The notes: generated from the sequence alone by a model not told the origin. Numbered from the stretch's first letter, positions 52,257 through 60,274 are shown. The stretch: DNA of 64,000 nt from Mycolicibacterium celeriflavum (GCF_010731795.1 NZ_AP022591.1:4898001-4962000), one strand, 5' to 3'. A program made the numbers and translations.

Positions 52257-53039
52257 ATGTACATCGACTATGAGGTCGCCGACCGCATCGCGACCATCAC
52301 GTTGAACCGGCCCGAAGCCGCCAATGCGCAGAACCCGGAGCTGCTCGACGAACTCGACGCCGCGTGGACCCGCGCAGCCGAGGACAACGAGGTCTCGGTG
52401 ATCGTGTTGCGCGCCAACGGGAAACATTTCTCGGCCGGACACGACCTGCGCGGGGGCGGACCCGTACCGGACAAGATCACGCTCGACTTCATCATCGCGC
52501 ACGAAGCCAAGCGCTATCTGGAGTACACGCTGCGCTGGCGCAACGTGCCCAAGCCGTCGATCGCCGCGGTGCAGGGCCGCTGCATCTCCGGCGGGCTGCT
52601 GTTGTGTTGGCCGTGCGACTTGATCGTCGCCGCCGACGACGCGCAATTCTCCGACCCCGTGGTGCTGATGGGCATCGGCGGCGTCGAATACCACGGGCAC
52701 ACTTGGGAACTCGGCCCGCGCAAGGCCAAGGAGATCCTGTTCACCGGCCGGGCGATGACGGCCGACGAGGTGGCCGCCACCGGCATGGTGAACAAGGTGG
52801 TGCCGCGCGATCAGCTGGACTCGGAAACCAGGGCGCTGGCCGAGCAGATCGCGAAGATGAACCCGTTCGCGCTGCGGCAGGCCAAACGCGCGGTGAATCA
52901 GACGCTGGATGTGCAGGGTTTCTATGCGGCCATCCAGTCGGTGTTCGACATCCATCAGACCGGCCACGGCAACGCTCTGAGCGTGGGCGGTTGGCCGGTG
53001 CTGGTGAACCTCGACGAGATGAAAGCCAACATCCAGTAA
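52257..53039 (+). CDS. Crotonase-fold (enoyl-CoA hydratase/isomerase) protein
   Basis: 260-residue crotonase with ITLNRPEAANAQN, HFSAGHDLRGG and GRCISGGLLL as CoA and oxyanion segments. Like the other two crotonases of the window it lacks both classical catalytic Glu residues (GGLLLCWPCD, DPVVLMGIGG). ATG preceded by AGAAGG. Its partner is the dehydrogenase at 51069. A reaction other than hydration of a simple enoyl-CoA should be considered. Confidence 0.83.
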   Translation: MYIDYEVADRIATITLNRPEAANAQNPELLDELDAAWTRAAEDNEVSVIVLRANGKHFSAGHDLRGGGPVPDKITLDFIIAHEAKRYLEYTLRWRNVPKPSIAAVQGRCISGGLLLCWPCDLIVAADDAQFSDPVVLMGIGGVEYHGHTWELGPRKAKEILFTGRAMTADEVAATGMVNKVVPRDQLDSETRALAEQIAKMNPFALRQAKRAVNQTLDVQGFYAAIQSVFDIHQTGHGNALSVGGWPVLVNLDEMKANIQ

Positions 53040-53050
53040 TCCGTTGTCGG

Positions 53051-53080
53051 CGAGCGTGCGTGTTTGCACACGACACGCCG
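53051..53080 (+). repeat. Palindromic intergenic element, copy C
   Basis: Begins with CGAGCGTGCGTG and contains the core TGCACACGACACGCCG. The right arm is poorly preserved before the stop of the nuclease gene at 53106. It is in the opposite orientation to copy D, and the two copies bracket the nuclease gene. Confidence 0.7.
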
Positions 53081-53105
53081 CCGATTTTCTGCACTTTGCG
53101 CACAT

Positions 53106-53993
53106 TCACGCCGCGCGAGCGTGACGTAATTGCCGGTCCACCCTCGCCACGAAATCCCATGCTCGGTGACGCACGTCGTCGAACACGATCGCGATGATGA
53201 TCCAACCGATGTCATGCAACGCGAGTCGACGACGACGGTCGTTGCGGACTGCGTCCGGGTCGGCGTGCCAATCGACTCCGTCGTACTCCACTGCGACGCG
53301 AAACTCGGGCCACGCGAAATCGAGGCGGCGTAGTTCACCGTTGCCGTCGACGACCTCGTACTGCAGCTCGGGCATCGGCAGCCCACCGTCGATCATTACC
53401 AGCCGCGCCTCGCTTTCCATCGGCGACTCGGCGCGACCGTCGGCGAGCGCAAGAAGATTGCGCACCGCGACGATGCCCCGCCGTCCTGCCTGTTCGATTG
53501 CCGCGCGCCACAATTCGCCGCGGGCGCATGTGCCGGAACGGAGGGCGGCGTCGAGAGTCGCCAGCGCGCGGGGCCGACGCAATGCGCGGGCTACTTCGAC
53601 CGCGGTCCACGCCGGCGATGTCGCGAGCCGCTCGGCCGCCCTCACCAGCGGCGCGCCGTCGCGACGATGCACGACCAGACCGTCGACCGGACGCAGCTGA
53701 TGACCGGGTGGATTGAGCACATGAAGTGCGGGAGTTTCCTCGGTGTCGAAGCCGAACAGCGCCGCGGCGGTGGACAGGCACACCGGGACGGTGGTGCCGC
53801 ACGACAGATCCAGGCCGCGCAGGCGCAGTTCGTCGGTCGGTTCACCGATGCAGTAAATCCCGTGCCAGATCCGCTCCACGTGCTGAGTTTTCAGCACTGA
53901 CTCGAACTCGTACCGGGGGACCATGGCCAAGATCTGGCCGCTGGTCGCGACTCCACCTTGCTCGTCGAACAACTGCTTCAGGCCTGCATCCAT
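53106..53993 (-). CDS. DUF559/Vsr-like nuclease-fold protein with AbiEi-like N-terminus
   Basis: 295 residues. The N-terminal half (SGQILAMVPRYEFESVL, VERIWHGIYCIG) resembles the AbiEi antitoxin-type winged-helix domain. The C-terminal half has the PD-(D/E)xK-like order Glu in ESEARL, Asp in RLDFAWP and VAVEYDGVDWH, as in Vsr/DUF559 proteins. Such genes are common in mycobacteria with unknown function. It is metabolically unrelated to its neighbours and stands alone between inverted copies of the palindromic element, which suggests insertion as a cassette. Confidence 0.75.
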   Translation of the reverse strand: MDAGLKQLFDEQGGVATSGQILAMVPRYEFESVLKTQHVERIWHGIYCIGEPTDELRLRGLDLSCGTTVPVCLSTAAALFGFDTEETPALHVLNPPGHQLRPVDGLVVHRRDGAPLVRAAERLATSPAWTAVEVARALRRPRALATLDAALRSGTCARGELWRAAIEQAGRRGIVAVRNLLALADGRAESPMESEARLVMIDGGLPMPELQYEVVDGNGELRRLDFAWPEFRVAVEYDGVDWHADPDAVRNDRRRRLALHDIGWIIIAIVFDDVRHRAWDFVARVDRQLRHARAA

Positions 53994-54084
53994 AGCGGCA
54001 ATCGTCGGGCCGACGCGCCGGTGTCGCTGACGCTAGAAGCTCAACCTGTGGATGAACCTGCCCTTGTGCACAGTCGGTGCCGCA

Positions 54085-54142
54085 CGAGCGTGCAGAAAGT
54101 GATGAAATTCCGCGGCGTGCCGTGTGCAAACACGCACGTCCC
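54085..54142 (-). repeat. Palindromic intergenic element, copy D
   Basis: Left arm CGAGCGTGC near 54085-54093, core read on the minus strand TGCACACGGCACGCCG, right arm imperfect (GCACGTCC). Lies between the start of the nuclease gene (53993) and the end of the dehydrogenase gene (54173). The 180-base interval shows nothing else clear. Confidence 0.7.
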
Positions 54143-54172
54143 CGACTGCGTGTGGGCCCACGCCGAAATGGG

Positions 54173-54973
54173 CTAGAGGTAGGCGAGGCGGGGTGCTGAG
54201 CCGCGGGCGCGCAGACCCGCTCCGGCCCTCTTGGTGAGTTCCCTTGAGCTGCCCAGCAATCCGTCGAGCACCAGCGCGCGCTTGACGTGGCGGTGCAGGT
54301 CGTGTTCGGCGGTGAAACCGATACCGCCGAGCACCTGTTGGCAGTGCTTGGCTGCGGTCAGCGCCGCCTTACCCGCGGCTGCCTTGGCCAGCATCGCGGT
54401 CAGGTCAGCGCTTTCCGTCCCGGGCAGGCCGAGAGTCGCCTCGGCGCCTTCGATCGCCACCAGCGTCTCGGCCAGCCGGTGCCGGACCGCTTGAAACGAC
54501 GCGATCGGCTTGCCGAACTGCACCCGGTCCAGTGCGTGCTGGCGGGCCATGGCCAGCATCCCCCTGGCCGATCCGACCAGCCACCAGCCGACGGCGCGCC
54601 GCGCCTCGCCCATCCGCATCAGCTCACCGTCGGGCACCTGGCGCAGCGGCAGATCACCCAGCGTGGGTTCGTTGTTCGCCGTGCGTTCCCACACCACCCA
54701 ACTGCCCCCGGCGAACGGCATGGGTGGCGTACCTCCCGGCATGCCGCCAATGGTCTCCAGCAGCACATCGTTGAGAACCGAAGCGTGCGAACCGGTTTCC
54801 CCCAGCAGCCGGAACACCAGCGGAATCGCCTGGTCGGGCATGTCCGACAGCATCTCGGCCCACCCGAGCTCGGCCAGCGCGGCGTCCAGCTCGGCGCCGG
54901 AGGCCGACAGCATCGTCTTGCGCAGCGTGTCCTCGAGCATCGCCAGTGATTCGGCGTCCATACCGGTCTCCAC
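54173..54973 (-). CDS. Acyl-CoA dehydrogenase, short (beta-type) subunit
   Basis: 266-residue FadE-like protein with the C-terminal helical bundle (DRVQFGKPIASFQAVRHRLAE, QVLGGIGFTAEHDLHR) and a shortened N-terminal half. It likely pairs with the full-length subunit at 54976 in an alpha2beta2 enzyme, mirroring the 7397/8196 pair. The GTG at 54973 has AAGGAG at good spacing; the GTG at 54979, overlapping the previous stop, is the alternative. Last gene of the Rieske operon. Confidence 0.83.
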   Translation of the reverse strand: METGMDAESLAMLEDTLRKTMLSASGAELDAALAELGWAEMLSDMPDQAIPLVFRLLGETGSHASVLNDVLLETIGGMPGGTPPMPFAGGSWVVWERTANNEPTLGDLPLRQVPDGELMRMGEARRAVGWWLVGSARGMLAMARQHALDRVQFGKPIASFQAVRHRLAETLVAIEGAEATLGLPGTESADLTAMLAKAAAGKAALTAAKHCQQVLGGIGFTAEHDLHRHVKRALVLDGLLGSSRELTKRAGAGLRARGSAPRLAYL

Positions 54974-54975
54974 GG

Positions 54976-56115
54976 TCACTCCTTACCGAGGTCGAGCAGG
55001 CGACGGGCGATGATGTTGCGCTGCACTTCGGCGGTGCCGCCGTAGATGCTTGCAGCCCGCGAGTACAGGAACTCCGTCCGCCACGCGTCGTCGTCGAGTT
55101 CGATCCTGCCCGGCAACAGATCGCGGACGGTGTCGTAGAGCCGTTGCTCGGCGGTTGCCAGCAGCACCTTGTCGATCGAAGTGTCGGCGCCCAGCTTCTC
55201 ACCGTCGGCCAGCCGGTGCTGTGTCGCGCGCGATCGGCAGCGCAGCGTGTGCAGCGCCAGGTACGCCTCGCCGAGGTCCGAGTCCGACGCCGTGCCATGG
55301 CCTTTGACTTCGCCGATGAGCGCGTCGAACCGCGAGTAGAGATAGGCGATGCGCTGCCAGAAACAGGTCGAGCGCTCGTAGGGCAGCAGATCCATCGCCA
55401 GCTTCCAGCCGTCGCCCGGCCGGCCGAGCATGCGGTCCGCAGGCACCACGACGTCGTCGAAGTAGACCTCGCAGAACTCGTCGACGTCGTGCATGGTGCG
55501 CAGGGGACGCACCGAAACCCCGGGTGAGTCCAGGTCGACGAAGAACGCGGTGATGGCCTCGTGGTTCGGGGTGTCCGCGTCGCCGGTTCGGGTGAGCAGG
55601 ATGCAGCGCGTCGCGAACTGCGCGAAACTCGTCCACACCTTCTGCCCGTTGACGACCCAGTTGTCGCCCTGCTGCACGGCACGAGTCGTCAGCGAGGCCA
55701 GGTCGCTGCCCGAACCGGGTTCGGAGAAGCCTTGGCACCAGGACTCCTGGCCCGACAGCAGTCGCGGCACCATCTCGGCGGCCAGTTCGGGTCGGGCGTA
55801 GTCGATCATCGTGGGTGTCAGCACGTCGAGCATCGAGTACGGCCCGGGATGATCGAGCCCGCGCCCGACGATCTCCTCGCCGACGATGGCGCGCAGGATA
55901 TCCGGTCCGCCCAAGCCGCCCGCCGACTCCGGCCACCCGTAGCGCATCCAATCGGCGTCGTACAGGGCCTTGAGCACGCGCATGTGCTGGGCTTGATGCG
56001 CGTCGAGGGAATGGTCGTCGGCAAGCGGGGTCAGTTCGCCGGACTCGAGCTTGTCGTCGAGCCATGCGCGCAGCGCCGTGCGGAACGCGGCGGGCTCGAA
56101 GTGGTTGTCCGTCAT
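54976..56115 (-). CDS. Acyl-CoA dehydrogenase, full-length (alpha-type) subunit
   Basis: 379-residue flavoenzyme with CQGFSEPGSGSDLASL, VVNGQKVWTSF and the C-terminal IYGGTAEVQRNIIARR. The base position before GTA is Gly, and YERS in LLPYERST may carry the catalytic Glu. It is coupled by a four-base overlap to the SnoaL-like gene upstream and continues into the short subunit gene. Together they should desaturate an acyl-CoA formed after Rieske oxygenation. Confidence 0.88.
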   Translation of the reverse strand: MTDNHFEPAAFRTALRAWLDDKLESGELTPLADDHSLDAHQAQHMRVLKALYDADWMRYGWPESAGGLGGPDILRAIVGEEIVGRGLDHPGPYSMLDVLTPTMIDYARPELAAEMVPRLLSGQESWCQGFSEPGSGSDLASLTTRAVQQGDNWVVNGQKVWTSFAQFATRCILLTRTGDADTPNHEAITAFFVDLDSPGVSVRPLRTMHDVDEFCEVYFDDVVVPADRMLGRPGDGWKLAMDLLPYERSTCFWQRIAYLYSRFDALIGEVKGHGTASDSDLGEAYLALHTLRCRSRATQHRLADGEKLGADTSIDKVLLATAEQRLYDTVRDLLPGRIELDDDAWRTEFLYSRAASIYGGTAEVQRNIIARRLLDLGKE

Positions 56116-56570
56116 CCCGCTTCGGGCCGTCCGATCGCGTGCGGGCGGCCGGAGTCATGCTCGCCGCTGCGCCGAATGAACGTCATGGCACGGGTTTTCA
56201 GCCGCCAGCCGTCGTCGGTGCGGACGTAGGTGTCGTTGTAGTAGCCGATGCGCATGTCGTGTTTGGAGTGCTCGATGAAGCACAACGGCTGGGTGCCGGT
56301 CGCCTTGTCGGGGTCGTTCTGGTCCAGGTGCACCAGCGACGTGCCCGTCATGAACAGTCCCTTGGGGGCGGCGTCGACCAGTTCGGGGAAGCGGTTCAGC
56401 GTGTAGGTCGAGCCGAAGGCGCTGTACGTGCCGTCCGGGGTGAACACCGAGATCAGCCCCTCGATGTCGCCCTGGGTGATGGTGACGGCGTACTTCGCCA
56501 GCAGCTGCTGGATCTCGACCAGGTCATCGGTCCGGGCCGAGGCCGGAGGCCGATCATCAGAGGTAGTCAT
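56112..56570 (-). CDS. SnoaL-like (NTF2-fold) protein
   Basis: 152-residue SnoaL_4-type protein: an N-terminal helix pair (EIQQLLAKYAVTITQGDIEGLISVFTPDG, here broken only by loops), then DGTYSAFG and the closing DGWRLKTRAMTFIRR. Members are small dehydratases, isomerases or aromatic dioxygenase beta-subunit-like proteins. In an operon with a Rieske alpha subunit it might play the beta-subunit role, but the distance of three genes argues for a separate function. Overlaps the amidohydrolase by 14 bases. Confidence 0.78.
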   Translation of the reverse strand: MTTSDDRPPASARTDDLVEIQQLLAKYAVTITQGDIEGLISVFTPDGTYSAFGSTYTLNRFPELVDAAPKGLFMTGTSLVHLDQNDPDKATGTQPLCFIEHSKHDMRIGYYNDTYVRTDDGWRLKTRAMTFIRRSGEHDSGRPHAIGRPEAG

Positions 56571-57801
56571 TCTTGAAGACCTTACCGCCCTTCATTACAA
56601 AGTTGACATCGCGTGTAACGCTGATGTCGGTCAGTGGGTCGCCGGGCACCGCGATGATGTCGGCGAGAAAGCCTTCCGCGATGCGGCCCAGGTCCGGCTT
56701 GCTGATCAGGTCGGCGGCGACGACGGTCGCCGCGCGCAGCACCGCCGCGGGAGGCATGCCCCAGTCGACCAGGGTCACCAGTTCATCGGCGTTCTTACCG
56801 TGCGGAATCGCGGGGGCGTCGGTGCCGACGGCGATCTTGACACCCGCCTCGTAGGCCGCCTTGATTGACGTGCGCGCCTTGGGGAACATTTCAGCGGCTT
56901 TGTCCTGCAACGCCTTCGGCGCCTTGGACACGTCCATCGCTTCGGCCAGCCGACGCGTCGTCACCAGCCACCGGTCGTTGTCGACGAGCATCTGGATTGC
57001 CTCGTCGTCCATCAGGAAGCCGTGTTCGATGCAGTCGATGCCGCACGCGACTGCGTGCTTGACGGCCTCGGCGCCGTGCGTGTGCGCGGCGACCTTCAAC
57101 CCGCGCCGGTGCGCCTCGTCGACGATGGCCCGCAGTTCCTCGTCCGAATAGTGTTGTGCGCCCGCCTCTCCGGTCAGCGACATTACGCCGCCCGAAACGC
57201 AGACCTTGATCAGCTCAGCACCGTGCTTGATCTGGTAGCGCACCGCCTTGCGAATCTCGTCGACGCCGTTGGCGATGCCCTCCTCGACCGTCAACTCGAG
57301 CGCGCCGGGCATGAACGCCGCGAACATCGTCGGGTCGAGATGGCCGCCCGTCGGGGTGATCGCGTGCCCGGCGGGCACCACGCGCGGACCGTCGATCCAG
57401 CCGGCATCGATCGCCTTGCTCAACGCGACGTCGAGCAGGTAACCGCCTGTCTTGACGAACAATCCGAGGTTGCGCACCGTCGTGAAGCCCGCCCGCAGTG
57501 TCCGTCGGGCGTTGCCCACGGCCCGCAGCACCCGGGTCGCGGGATCGTCCTGCACCTGGGAGAGGCCCGGGTTCTCACCGCGCCCGCCCATCAGCAGGTT
57601 GACCTCCATGTCCATCAGGCCGGGCAGCAGGATTGCGTCGCCCAGATCGATGACGTCGCCCTCCTCGGCACCGCCTACTGTGGCTGAATTGTCGGCACCG
57701 CCGACGCCGACGATCGTGTCGCCTTCGATTCGGACCACTCCGGGCCGGACGATCTCGCCGGCTTCGACGTCGAGGAAACCCGCCGCTTTGAGGGTCAGCA
57801 C
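56557..57801 (-). CDS. Amidohydrolase-superfamily protein with altered HxH site
   Basis: 414-residue imidazolonepropionase/prolidase-like amidohydrolase. The Lys in LIKVCVSGG, His in VAAHTHG, His in CIEHGF and Asp in VGTDAPAIPHG are in place. The first metal motif, normally PGLIDxHxH, reads PGLMDMEVN, so both histidines are replaced (Glu66, Asn68). At most a single-metal site is likely. GTG at 57801 begins two bases after the stop of the small upstream protein; a longer frame to 57873 would overlap that gene. Confidence 0.83.
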   Translation of the reverse strand: MLTLKAAGFLDVEAGEIVRPGVVRIEGDTIVGVGGADNSATVGGAEEGDVIDLGDAILLPGLMDMEVNLLMGGRGENPGLSQVQDDPATRVLRAVGNARRTLRAGFTTVRNLGLFVKTGGYLLDVALSKAIDAGWIDGPRVVPAGHAITPTGGHLDPTMFAAFMPGALELTVEEGIANGVDEIRKAVRYQIKHGAELIKVCVSGGVMSLTGEAGAQHYSDEELRAIVDEAHRRGLKVAAHTHGAEAVKHAVACGIDCIEHGFLMDDEAIQMLVDNDRWLVTTRRLAEAMDVSKAPKALQDKAAEMFPKARTSIKAAYEAGVKIAVGTDAPAIPHGKNADELVTLVDWGMPPAAVLRAATVVAADLISKPDLGRIAEGFLADIIAVPGDPLTDISVTRDVNFVMKGGKVFKNDYL

Positions 57802-57803
57802 GG

Positions 57804-58133
57804 TCAGACCACCGGCTCCTTGACCAGCTGAATGTATGAGGCACCGCTGTCGAGCACGCGTGGCTGATTCCACACCTCGACAGGAAAACTCACCATGACG
57901 ATCGACTGGCCGAGGTGCACCAACGCCTTGGCGTCGTCCGGCATGCCCTTGAGCGGGAAGCGCGCATCGACGTAGACCATGATGTCCTCGAGCCTAGCCA
58001 TGCCGGCGTCGTACAACTCCTGCATCTCGGCCATCGTGGAGTTCAAGCGCTTCTGGTAGCGCTCCTCCTCGGTGGGCAGACACCAGTCACTGAACTTCTC
58101 CAAGTCGGCGAATTCGGCAGGTAGCTTAGACAT
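57804..58133 (-). CDS. Small protein of unknown function coupled to the Rieske oxygenase
   Basis: 109-residue acidic protein, with no family that I recognise. It has a conserved-looking N-terminus (MSKLPAEFADLEKFSDW), a helical middle rich in Glu and Met and a C-terminus of likely beta strands (SIVMVSFPVEVWN). The ATG at 58133 lies inside the Rieske stop region (8-base overlap), so the two proteins are made together. A stabilising or substrate-specific partner of the oxygenase is an attractive guess. Confidence 0.7.
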   Translation of the reverse strand: MSKLPAEFADLEKFSDWCLPTEEERYQKRLNSTMAEMQELYDAGMARLEDIMVYVDARFPLKGMPDDAKALVHLGQSIVMVSFPVEVWNQPRVLDSGASYIQLVKEPVV

Positions 58134-59469
58134 TGGCGTGATCCTTCTCGGTCGCGGCGGCACCGGAGTTGGCATTGGCCGAACCGTTTCCGGCGGCCTT
58201 GCTCGCCTTGTACCGGTCGACATACTCGTGTGCCGTCTTATGCAGATGGCGCAGCAAAATCTCCTGATCACACAGCGGGAACTCGGTGACGACCCGGGTG
58301 TTGATCTGCGTCTGAGTGGCCTCCAGGGTGTTCGCGTCCTGGAACGCGTACTCCTTGAACGTCACCGCGGCCAGTTCCTGCGACAGTCGCTGGCGCAGGT
58401 TCGTCGGCGGCACGAAGTAAAGGTCGGCCTCGAAGATGTGTTTGTCCACCGCCGTCGGCCAGTAGTGATAGGTCAGATACCAGCCCGGTGCCCAGAACAG
58501 CAGCGTGAAGTTCGGAAAGAACTCGAACGAGTCGGTGCCCCAGGACTTGTGGCGACCGGGGTTGATGGCCGGCGGCAACTCGTCGGGCAGGATGCCCTTG
58601 ATGTCGGGCCGATCCCAGGGCCCGAACAAGCCGCTGTGCAGAATCCGCTCGATCGGCTTGACCATGTTCAGGTCCTTGGGCGGGCTCATGCCGCCCCACG
58701 ACGACACCATCGAGTGGTCACCCTTGATGTCGTAGGCCAGCGCCTCGAAGCCGAACTTGGCCAGCTTCTCGGCCTCCTCCTTCTCGGCCTGCTTCATGTG
58801 CAGGATTGGCGCGTGGTAGAACTCGACGAACGCGTCGATGAACAGCTTCCAGTTGGCGTTGATCTCCGACCGGTAGCTGTAGTGCTCGGTCATCTCGTGG
58901 AACGGGTAGCCCTCGAGTCCCTTGGCGAAGTCGCCCAGGTACTCCCGCAGCGGCATCGCGTCCTTGTCGAAGTTGATGAAGATGAAGCCTTCCCAGACCT
59001 CGCAGCGCACGGGCACCAGTCCGTACTGCGACTTGTCGAGGTCGAAGAATTCGCCCTCCTGCTGGACGAAGGTCAGGTCACCCTCGAGTGAGTAGCGCCA
59101 AGCGTGGTACTTGCATGTGAACTGGCGGCAGGTGCCGGACACCTCCTCGCCCGGGTAGTCGTTCCACACCAACTTGTTCCCGCGGTGGCGGCACATGTTG
59201 TAGAAAGCGCGGACCACTTCCTGCTTGTCTTTGACGATGATCACCGACGTGCCATGGCCGACCGACGGCATCTCGCGGGTGAAGTAGCTGCCCTTCTTGG
59301 GCAGCCGCTCGACCCGGCCGACGTTGAGCCAGGTCTTCTTGAAGATCGCCTCCTGCTCGAGCTTGTAGTGCTCGGGATCGATCGAATCCTCGTAGTTGAC
59401 CGGCGCAGTACCGAGCTCCGGCCAGTTCTCTGTCCAGCTACCGGCTTCCGGCTTGGGGAAAAACGCCAC
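58126..59469 (-). CDS. Rieske non-haem iron oxygenase, alpha subunit
   Basis: 447-residue ring-hydroxylating oxygenase. The Rieske cluster ligands are Cys93/His95 (CRHRG) and Cys119/His122 (CKYHAW). The iron site has NWKLFIDAFVEFYH with His219 and His224. The C-terminal 25 residues are low-complexity (Ala, Asn, Gly). GTG start after AGAGAGGTAG. No reductase is encoded nearby; the solitary KshB-like ferredoxin at 5587, under the same operator type, could deliver electrons. It may attack a ring or an N/O-alkyl group. Confidence 0.9.
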   Translation of the reverse strand: MAFFPKPEAGSWTENWPELGTAPVNYEDSIDPEHYKLEQEAIFKKTWLNVGRVERLPKKGSYFTREMPSVGHGTSVIIVKDKQEVVRAFYNMCRHRGNKLVWNDYPGEEVSGTCRQFTCKYHAWRYSLEGDLTFVQQEGEFFDLDKSQYGLVPVRCEVWEGFIFINFDKDAMPLREYLGDFAKGLEGYPFHEMTEHYSYRSEINANWKLFIDAFVEFYHAPILHMKQAEKEEAEKLAKFGFEALAYDIKGDHSMVSSWGGMSPPKDLNMVKPIERILHSGLFGPWDRPDIKGILPDELPPAINPGRHKSWGTDSFEFFPNFTLLFWAPGWYLTYHYWPTAVDKHIFEADLYFVPPTNLRQRLSQELAAVTFKEYAFQDANTLEATQTQINTRVVTEFPLCDQEILLRHLHKTAHEYVDRYKASKAAGNGSANANSGAAATEKDHANV

Positions 59470-59475
59470 GATTAT

Positions 59476-60015
59476 CTACCTCTCTGCGTGCTTTTCGGGG
59501 TCGGGTTCTACGCCGAAAGTGTTGATCGCCATGGCCAGTGCGCCATAGCAGCCGATCGTGAAGACGAGGTCCATCAGCTGACGTTCCTCGAGGTGTTCGG
59601 ACAAGGCAGCCCACGTCGCGTCGGAGACGTTGGACTTGTCCTGAAGTTCGTCCACCGCGTGCAGTACGGCGCGGTCGAGTTCGTCTGCGGCCTCGCCGCG
59701 CTGCAGGGCTTCGATGACCTCATCGGTCAAACCCTCGTCGCGGCCCATCTCGACGTGGTGCCGCCACTCGTACTCGCAGTTCATCAAGTGAGCGACGCGG
59801 AGCACTGCCAACTCCCGCAGCCGCGGCGGCAGCGTCGATCCGTACAGCAGGTGGAAGTTGAATCGCAGGAAGGCGCGGGTCAGCTTGGGGTGGCGAACCA
59901 GCGTGGCGAGCAGGTTTCCTGCGTCTTCGGGATTGCGGCGTTCGGGCGCCATGCTCGACAGGGCCTCGTCGACGGCTTCGTCCCACTCGTCTGTGGGCAG
60001 CGGCGGCACGCGCAA
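59476..60015 (-). CDS. Carboxymuconolactone decarboxylase-like (AhpD-fold) protein
   Basis: About 179 residues with the CMD/AhpD helical core (VLRVAHLMNCEYEWRHHVEMGRD, broken in the family by a short turn). The MNCEYEWRHH segment carries the conserved Glu and His of the decarboxylase branch and not the CxxC of peroxidases. The start is uncertain: TTG at 60015 or GTG at 60009 after AGGAAGGAGG. Any longer start would include the operator at 60046. It is first in the Rieske operon, ending 6 bases before the Rieske GTG. Confidence 0.78.
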   Translation of the reverse strand: MRVPPLPTDEWDEAVDEALSSMAPERRNPEDAGNLLATLVRHPKLTRAFLRFNFHLLYGSTLPPRLRELAVLRVAHLMNCEYEWRHHVEMGRDEGLTDEVIEALQRGEAADELDRAVLHAVDELQDKSNVSDATWAALSEHLEERQLMDLVFTIGCYGALAMAINTFGVEPDPEKHAER

Positions 60016-60045
60016 AGCGCCTCCTTCCTGTGTCCTCTCGGCGAT

Positions 60046-60060
60046 GAGAATCAGGTTCTC
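60046..60060. promoter_or_regulatory. Palindromic operator GAGAAT-CAG-GTTCTC
   Basis: 17-bp palindrome with flanking T and A, upstream of the seven-gene Rieske operon on the minus strand. Its position decides the start of the first gene, because a repressor site inside coding sequence is less likely. Confidence 0.78.
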
Positions 60061-60190
60061 ATATTTCGCCAATAGATTTCCACCTTTCGCGCGAATGGTC
60101 AACGTGTGACGCCGGAACGGGTGGTCACGACGGTGCCGCGCGGAACCCAACACTGCTGCCAGAGGGGCCTAGGGTGGCTTTCGGACATTG

Positions 60191-60231
60191 ATTCTCGTAC
60201 GGTGAGAAGATAGTTTCCTCACATTGAGAAC
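60191..60231. promoter_or_regulatory. Cluster of four operator half-sites
   Basis: ATTCTC (60191-60196), TGAGAAG (60203-60209), TTTCCTCA (60214-60221) and TGAGAAC (60225-60231) lie in a row, 44-84 bases before the amidohydrolase ATG. The middle two form an imperfect palindrome with one extra base. It probably answers to the same regulator with different affinity. Confidence 0.6.
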
Positions 60232-60274
60232 AGCGTGATGGATAGCCTCGGAGGATGCAACGAAAGGAACGGGC

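Noticed and set aside
53994..54172. Small gene in the gap after the nuclease gene
   Set aside because: Frames here are short, overlap the palindromic element and have no convincing ribosome site.
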